DNA of 6,801 bases from Acidobacteriaceae bacterium (GTDB taxonomy: Bacteria > Acidobacteriota > Terriglobia > Terriglobales > Acidobacteriaceae), in the NCBI GenBank assembly GCA_003166055.1, contig PMWR01000340.1, positions 1-6,801 on the forward strand, written 5' to 3'. Below are positions 4,501 to 6,801 of the stretch, piece by piece. The notes beneath the pieces are model-generated. The model was not told the origin of the DNA and did not search any database. It saw only the letters and a program-made list of their open reading frames with translations. The number at the start of each line of letters is the position of its first letter. The stretch's first letter is position 1. The position numbers and the translations under genes are program-made.

Positions 4501-6597
4501 TGAAGAGACAAAGTTGTGATTTCCCAGTATTGGTCCGTTGACCTCCGAAGGTCCGGTCCAGGTGGGCGCCATGGTTCCAGTGTACTGGTACATGTAATTG
4601 TTCGAGGTAGCGCAGTATGAGCACGGAAACGAGTCGTTCACTGTCGTCATCATGAGGAAGTCTTTGACGCCATCGCCATTCAGATCGGCAACCCCGGGGG
4701 AAACGGTACGAACATTGATGCCATTGGGCTGGTCGGCGTATTCCGCTACCTGATACGTGTACTGGCCGAGAGATGGGATATAGATACCCCATGCGATCTG
4801 GTTGACGTTGAACCCGATGAACAGATCGGGATAACCGTCACCGTTCAGATCAGTAGCCTGGATAGCCGTGGGGTGCGGGTTGGTCTCCGGATAGTTAAAA
4901 TTGGGGTAATAGATCGTGTTCATCGCTTGATTTGCGTAATAGTTAAAGGTTCCTCCAGCCTGGCCGTAGAGGAAGCTGACCTCATCTTGTGTAGGACTGT
5001 CGTTGTTGGTGATAGCAAAGTCGAGATAGCCGTCGACATTCAGGTCGGCCATGGCGAAGGCGGTGGGTGCGGTACCAACTGGGTAAGCTGTCATCGGTTG
5101 GAAGGTGCCGTCTCCATTGCCGAAAAGGATGCCGATGGTGGCGTCAGTAGTGTTCAGCACAGCAACGTCGAGAAAGCCATCCTGGTTGAAGTCCCCAAGT
5201 GCCACCTGCGACGCTCCATTGCCAGCAGAAAAACCGACGCCGGTGGGCGTGAAGTTGCCCTCTCCGTCGTTGAGCAGCACATAAATCAGGTTGCTTCCAT
5301 CGGACGTAACCGCGACGATATCCGGGAAGCCGTCTCCGTTGAGATCGCCCGTGGCCACGTTGCCGATGGGATTGCCGAGGTAGTAGACCGTCTCCGGAGC
5401 AGTGAACAGAGGGTTGCCGAGGGTGGTGATCGGATCGAAGTTCTGAAGCACAACCCCAACGCTTGCGCCCGCGCCTGAGGTGTCGTTGTGAGCCACCACC
5501 AAATCGAGCCAGCCGTCGCCATTCAGGTCGGCGGCCACGGCCTGAGCAGGCGCGTTGGCTACGAACATTGAAGCGTTACTGCCGTATGGGCTATTGCCAT
5601 ACGGTGCAGTAACCCAGATTTCGTTCTGCGCGCTGCTCACCGCAACCATTGCGGGCACACCATTCTGGAAAATATCTGCCAGGGAAAAAGAGGTAACCTG
5701 GGTCAAACCTTCCTCATTGATATATGTGCCAAAAGGACCGATGCCCGGCCCCTGGTACATATAGGACAACACCGGTTGATACAGAACATTGAACTGGCTG
5801 AACGTTGAGTTCTCAGTGAGCGGGTAGACGTCTCCTGTGGTCGTGTCGGTCACAGTAGAGGTTCCAGTGGGAATCTGCATCCCGTAGCCGTTCACAGAGC
5901 TGGCGCTCTGGCCTGGGTTTTCGGCCCAGCCACCAGTGACGGCTGTCGCTGAGTACGCTGGGTTAAAGTTGCCGAGCTGCGGAAAACCCCCAGGGCCCGT
6001 GATCTGGAAACTGTAGGACGAGGCAGCAATTCCGGTTGAGTTCACCGATGTGGGTGCGACCGTTGTCGAGGACGCAAAGTTCGGCGTGGCCGGAAAGATA
6101 GCTGTAGCCAGGCCGCCCGTGGTGCCGCTGTAGGTGGCAGTGAGCGAGTGCGGGCCGGGCCCGAAAGAAATCGGCAGTGTCGCAGCGCCGGCAGTGGCGT
6201 CGGGTGGTTCAAGGGTGGCCGGCAGATGGTACTGGATGCTGGCCGTGCCAATCACATCGGGACCGATTGCGCCTGGCATTCCCACGTTGTCATAGAATGT
6301 CACGCTTCCGCTGGTGACTGGTAGACCGGTTGCCGTGACCGTCACCGTTGCCGTCACCATGACCGGGTTCAGCACTGAGAGGACAGATCCACCGTAATTC
6401 GGCGTGACATAGGTCGGGGCGGCGTTCGAGACGGAGAGCACAATGGTCGTGGGAAGCTGCGCATACACGGCCGTCGAGACAAGCATCCCAAGCATCGCAG
6501 CCAAGCGATGAGCATGGCGCAATGCCAAGGCTCCCGCGGCACTCCTGAATTTTGTGTCCAGCGTGTTGAAGTTGACCTGCGTGAAAATCCTTTTCAT
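1597..6597 (-). CDS. giant secreted multidomain protein: Ig-like, FG-GAP/VCBS propeller, ASH and YGX-type (MBG-like) repeats
   Basis: This 1666-residue exported protein is probably extracellular or surface-associated and structural or adhesive. Domains in order: signal peptide 1-46 (cut at VYA|QLP); Ig-like domain about 50-176; unassigned 177-305; FG-GAP/VCBS propeller about 304-676; ASH-type domain 727-841 with Cys782 and Cys798; then ten beta modules of 75, 84, 84, 75, 84, 84, 84, 77, 84 and 94 residues, the last an Ig-like (Big_3/5-type) domain ending ...VVVTVTP. Calcium-loop motifs DxNxDGxxD start at Asp357, 418, 469, 518, 583 and 638. Only four cysteines are seen: 659 and 662 (CSYC), and 782 and 798. 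No sortase, PEP-CTERM or Type 9 tail and no C-terminal membrane helix are visible, so attachment is unknown. ATG 6597 is preferred because AGGAG (6602-6606) precedes it by 4 bases and the signal peptide begins MKRIF. GTG 6654 would add 19 residues with no such support. Substrate and partner are unknown. Confidence 0.92.
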   Translation of the reverse strand: MKRIFTQVNFNTLDTKFRSAAGALALRHAHRLAAMLGMLVSTAVYAQLPTTIVLSVSNAAPTYVTPNYGGSVLSVLNPVMVTATVTVTATGLPVTSGSVTFYDNVGMPGAIGPDVIGTASIQYHLPATLEPPDATAGAATLPISFGPGPHSLTATYSGTTGGLATAIFPATPNFASSTTVAPTSVNSTGIAASSYSFQITGPGGFPQLGNFNPAYSATAVTGGWAENPGQSASSVNGYGMQIPTGTSTVTDTTTGDVYPLTENSTFSQFNVLYQPVLSYMYQGPGIGPFGTYINEEGLTQVTSFSLADIFQNGVPAMVAVSSAQNEIWVTAPYGNSPYGSNASMFVANAPAQAVAADLNGDGWLDLVVAHNDTSGAGASVGVVLQNFDPITTLGNPLFTAPETVYYLGNPIGNVATGDLNGDGFPDIVAVTSDGSNLIYVLLNDGEGNFTPTGVGFSAGNGASQVALGDFNQDGFLDVAVLNTTDATIGILFGNGDGTFQPMTAYPVGTAPTAFAMADLNVDGYLDFAITNNDSPTQDEVSFLYGQAGGTFNYYANQAMNTIYYPNFNYPETNPHPTAIQATDLNGDGYPDLFIGFNVNQIAWGIYIPSLGQYTYQVAEYADQPNGINVRTVSPGVADLNGDGVKDFLMMTTVNDSFPCSYCATSNNYMYQYTGTMAPTWTGPSEVNGPILGNHNFVSSWVPAPGSIYAPATNVGPITLNIGSSSVSITPSTFNFGSVAPNGSVSQSFTVKNTGATALVPSQPDAVLAGTNPGAFNITYDGCSLQAVGGFGLPPGGTCTIIVTFNPASAGAFSASLSLMNNAGNLPVSATLTGTGSGAAQTTPVINWPTPAPIQYGTPLSAIQLDASSTVAGPFVYSPALSTVLTPGTYTLSVTLNPTDTTDYTSATSTVTLVVTQATLTVTANSAAMTYGAGLPAFSDTITGFVNGDTAPTAVTGAASLTTTATSASAVGTYPITASIGTLASANYMFVFDAGSLTIGKAQLMVTASNVSVPYGSAIPTLPFTITGFQNVDTQLSATTGAPNLTTTATDTSPVGIYPINAAIGTLASNNYGFTFSSGTLSIGQATPVITWHTPAAIRYGKVLTGTQLDATSPVAGSFVYTPALNTLLLPGTYTLSVTLTPTSPDYNTATATVTLVVDEATLRVTAHNHTMTYGGSLPVLTYTITGFVNGDTQATAVTGTPVLSTTAAATSAAGSYPIDVAIGTLAAANYVFDLKDATLKIKPATLIVTTPPVSITYDSPIPTLTYVISGFVNGDTQATAVTGAPVLSTTATSTSPAGSYPIDVTIGTLAAANYVFDLKDGVLKINNATLILATPDVTITYGSPIPALTYTLSGFVNGQTQATATTGTPTVSTTATATSPVGTYPISVGIGTLVAPGYTIQYKSGTLTITKATPLLNWATPAAIPYGTALSPAQLNATASVPGSPFAYAPGAGTVLDAGSHTLNATFTPTDTIDYTTAKISVTLTVTQASQTINFAPLPNPVNYGTAPIPLVATASSGLSVSFNVVSGPATIAGSSLKITGPGSVVVAANQAGNADYSAAPQVTQTIVVYQGSDTIGLTVLATPRKSGQPFTFTAVVTGSGVKPTGTVEFFDGANLIGTANLNPSAVATLATAGLTVGTHNITATYEGNANYPPVTSNAVVVTVTP
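1600..2133 (-). repeat. two C-terminal modules: 84-residue NYGTAPIPL unit and final Ig-like domain
   Basis: Residues 1489-1572 (nt 1882-2133) read SQTINFAPLPNPVNYG...ASSGLSVSFNVVSGPATI...GNADY and form a separate beta module also seen in acidobacterial surface proteins. It is 84 residues long but not homologous in detail to the upstream 84-residue units. Residues 1573-1666 (nt 1600-1881) form a Big_3/5-type Ig-like domain with KPTGTVEFFDGANLIGTANL and GTHNITATYEGNANY, the standard signature. The protein ends 4 residues after the last strand, VVVTV. Confidence 0.7.
2134..4074 (-). repeat. array of eight YGX-type modules (three of 75-77 and five of 84 residues)
   Basis: By nucleotide position, from the N-terminal side: 75-residue unit 3850-4074; 84-residue units 3598-3849 and 3346-3597; 75-residue unit 3121-3345; 84-residue units 2869-3120, 2617-2868 and 2365-2616; 77-residue unit 2134-2364. 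The 84-residue units share ATL.VT...., YG..P, ITGFVNGDTQ, a Thr-rich strand, G.YPI, IGTLAAANY and a closing LKI strand, matching MBG domains of the YGX type. The shorter units share W.TPA.I.YG, QLDA, GTYTLSVTL.PT and DY..A, and are related beta modules. The second-last 84-residue unit reads YDSP in place of YGSP. No linkers separate the units, so a rigid rod-like stalk is likely. Confidence 0.85.
2617..3120 (-). repeat. near-identical neighbouring 84-residue units (252-bp period)
   Basis: Units 2869-3120 and 2617-2868 differ at only 7 of 54 residues over unit positions 29-82, but at 14 of 28 over positions 1-28. A 28-base stretch is identical at 2637-2664 and 2889-2916, exactly 252 bases apart. 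The split between a similar and a divergent part points to recent duplication or gene conversion limited to part of the unit. Confidence 0.85.
4075..4419 (-). other. ASH-type (ASPM-SPD-2-Hydin) beta domain, residues 727-841
   Basis: The segment SITPSTFNFGSVAPNGSVSQ, then SFTVKNTG, an AF.I..DGC segment, LPPGGTC.I.V.F.P...G and a closing VSATLTGTG strand is the usual bacterial ASH/choice-of-anchor D pattern. Cys782 and Cys798 occupy the paired cysteine positions of this family and probably form a disulfide, consistent with export. Confidence 0.8.
4572..5688 (-). other. FG-GAP/VCBS beta-propeller, probably seven blades
   Basis: Six calcium-loop motifs are visible: DLNGDGWLD (from 5529 downwards), DLNGDGFPD (5346), DFNQDGFLD (5193), DLNVDGYLD (5046), DLNGDGYPD (4851) and DLNGDGVKD (4686). 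Each is followed by a hydrophobic strand and often by a G.F turn. They are 49-65 residues apart. A seventh, degenerate copy (LADIFQNGVPAMVAV, Asp at 5674-5676) precedes them by 49 residues. Such repeats form integrin-like propellers that bind calcium and often other proteins or glycans. Confidence 0.8.
6070..6450 (-). other. N-terminal Ig-like domain (residues about 50-176)
   Basis: TTIVLSVSNAAP, VMVTATVTVTATGLPVTSGS, VTFYDNV, IGTASI and GPHSLTATYSGT follow the Big_3/5-type Ig-like order also found at the far C-terminus. The long insertion between the VTFYDNV and GTASI strands is unusual. The following 130 residues (nt about 5690-6069) carry no family I recognise. They are rich in Ser, Thr, Gly and Tyr and include the near-repeat TVTDTTTGD. 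Confidence 0.65.
6460..6597 (-). other. Sec-type signal peptide with long N-region
   Basis: Residues 1-46: a long polar and basic N-region (MKRIFTQVNFNTLDTKFRSA...), a hydrophobic core RLAAMLGMLVSTAV and an AxA-like site VYA|QLP. The N-region of about 30 residues is longer than the usual 5-15, like the extended signal peptides of some autotransporters and large adhesins. Confidence 0.75.
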
Positions 6598-6801
6598 GGC
6601 GCTCCTCTCGATATCTGAACTCTGGATGGGGTGGTGATCCTGAATTGTTCGCACTGTCTCTCTCTGTCTGCTCTCTTAACTGCGATTCCTGTCCTGTTCT
6701 TGCGTTGTTGGTGGCGGCAACTCCGGAAAAGATGGCTTCGGTCCTGCGCTCTCACCTGCTTGTCGTCCCGCAATCGCGGCGCCCCGGCCCCGCACCAGCA
6801 C
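6598..6801 (-). other. leader of the large gene and possible tail of an upstream minus-strand gene
   Basis: The Shine-Dalgarno AGGAG is at 6602-6606 (AGAGGAG extends to 6608). Bases 6654-6676 are a pyrimidine-rich run on the plus strand, i.e. purine-rich in the message. I see no convincing promoter boxes. A minus-strand frame is open from the window edge (6801) to a stop at 6676-6678 (42 codons with stop; ends PELPPPTTQEQDRNRS). It could be the end of an upstream gene 78 bases before the large gene. Another minus-strand frame is open as well, so this is weak. Confidence 0.35.

Noticed and set aside
4873..5478. 201-codon open frame on the plus strand opposite the propeller
   Set aside because: It is an antisense shadow of the large minus-strand gene. 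The periodic repeats and family motifs are all on the minus strand, and the translation resembles no family.
6598..6654. GTG 6654 as the start of the large gene
   Set aside because: It adds 19 polar residues before the signal peptide and has no good Shine-Dalgarno sequence, while ATG 6597 has AGGAG 4 bases upstream.
6654..6676. CT-rich run upstream of the large gene as a phase-variable simple repeat
   Set aside because: The longest pure (TC)n is only 7 bases (6657-6663), too short for slippage-driven switching.

Overview
The window looks like part of a Gram-negative, soil-type bacterial chromosome. The acidobacterial class Terriglobia is the best guess. That rests on the style of the genes: a long secreted protein mixing Ig-like, FG-GAP/VCBS, ASH and YGX-type (MBG-like) repeats, and a short XRE-like regulator beside a resolvase. 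No marker gene is present, so the taxonomy is an inference.

Left part (about 1-1330, plus strand): a compact accessory cassette. After what may be the tail of an upstream gene (stop at 50-52) comes a short non-coding stretch with a perfect 6+6 dyad (85-98) and a hairpin (116-139). Three small genes follow: an XRE-like helix-turn-helix protein (163-441), a ParG/CopG-like ribbon-helix-helix protein (531-722) and a small serine recombinase of the resolvase/invertase family (719-1330). The last two overlap by 4 bases (GTGA) and are probably translationally coupled. Two DNA-binding proteins beside a resolvase suggest a self-regulated recombination or maintenance module of mobile or plasmid origin. 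No second inverted repeat, transposase or clear crossover site is visible.

Middle (1331-1596): the gap between convergent genes. It holds a perfect 9-bp hairpin (1397-1419) whose T-rich side faces the minus-strand gene. It also holds a possible 48-residue small protein (1439-1585) with a Shine-Dalgarno-like sequence, and a spaced 11-bp inverted repeat inside that ORF.

Right part (1597-6597, minus strand): one gene fills almost three quarters of the window. It encodes a 1666-residue exported protein. From the N-terminus it has a long signal peptide, an Ig-like domain, an uncharacterised stretch, a probable seven-bladed FG-GAP/VCBS propeller (six canonical calcium-loop motifs and one degenerate), an ASH-type domain, and ten further beta-rich modules. 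Five of those modules are exactly 84 residues long. Two adjacent ones are nearly identical over their last two thirds, indicating recent duplication or gene conversion. There is no visible C-terminal anchor. The likely role is a large extracellular or cell-surface structural or adhesive protein. The 204 bases upstream of it hold its leader and possibly the end of another minus-strand gene.
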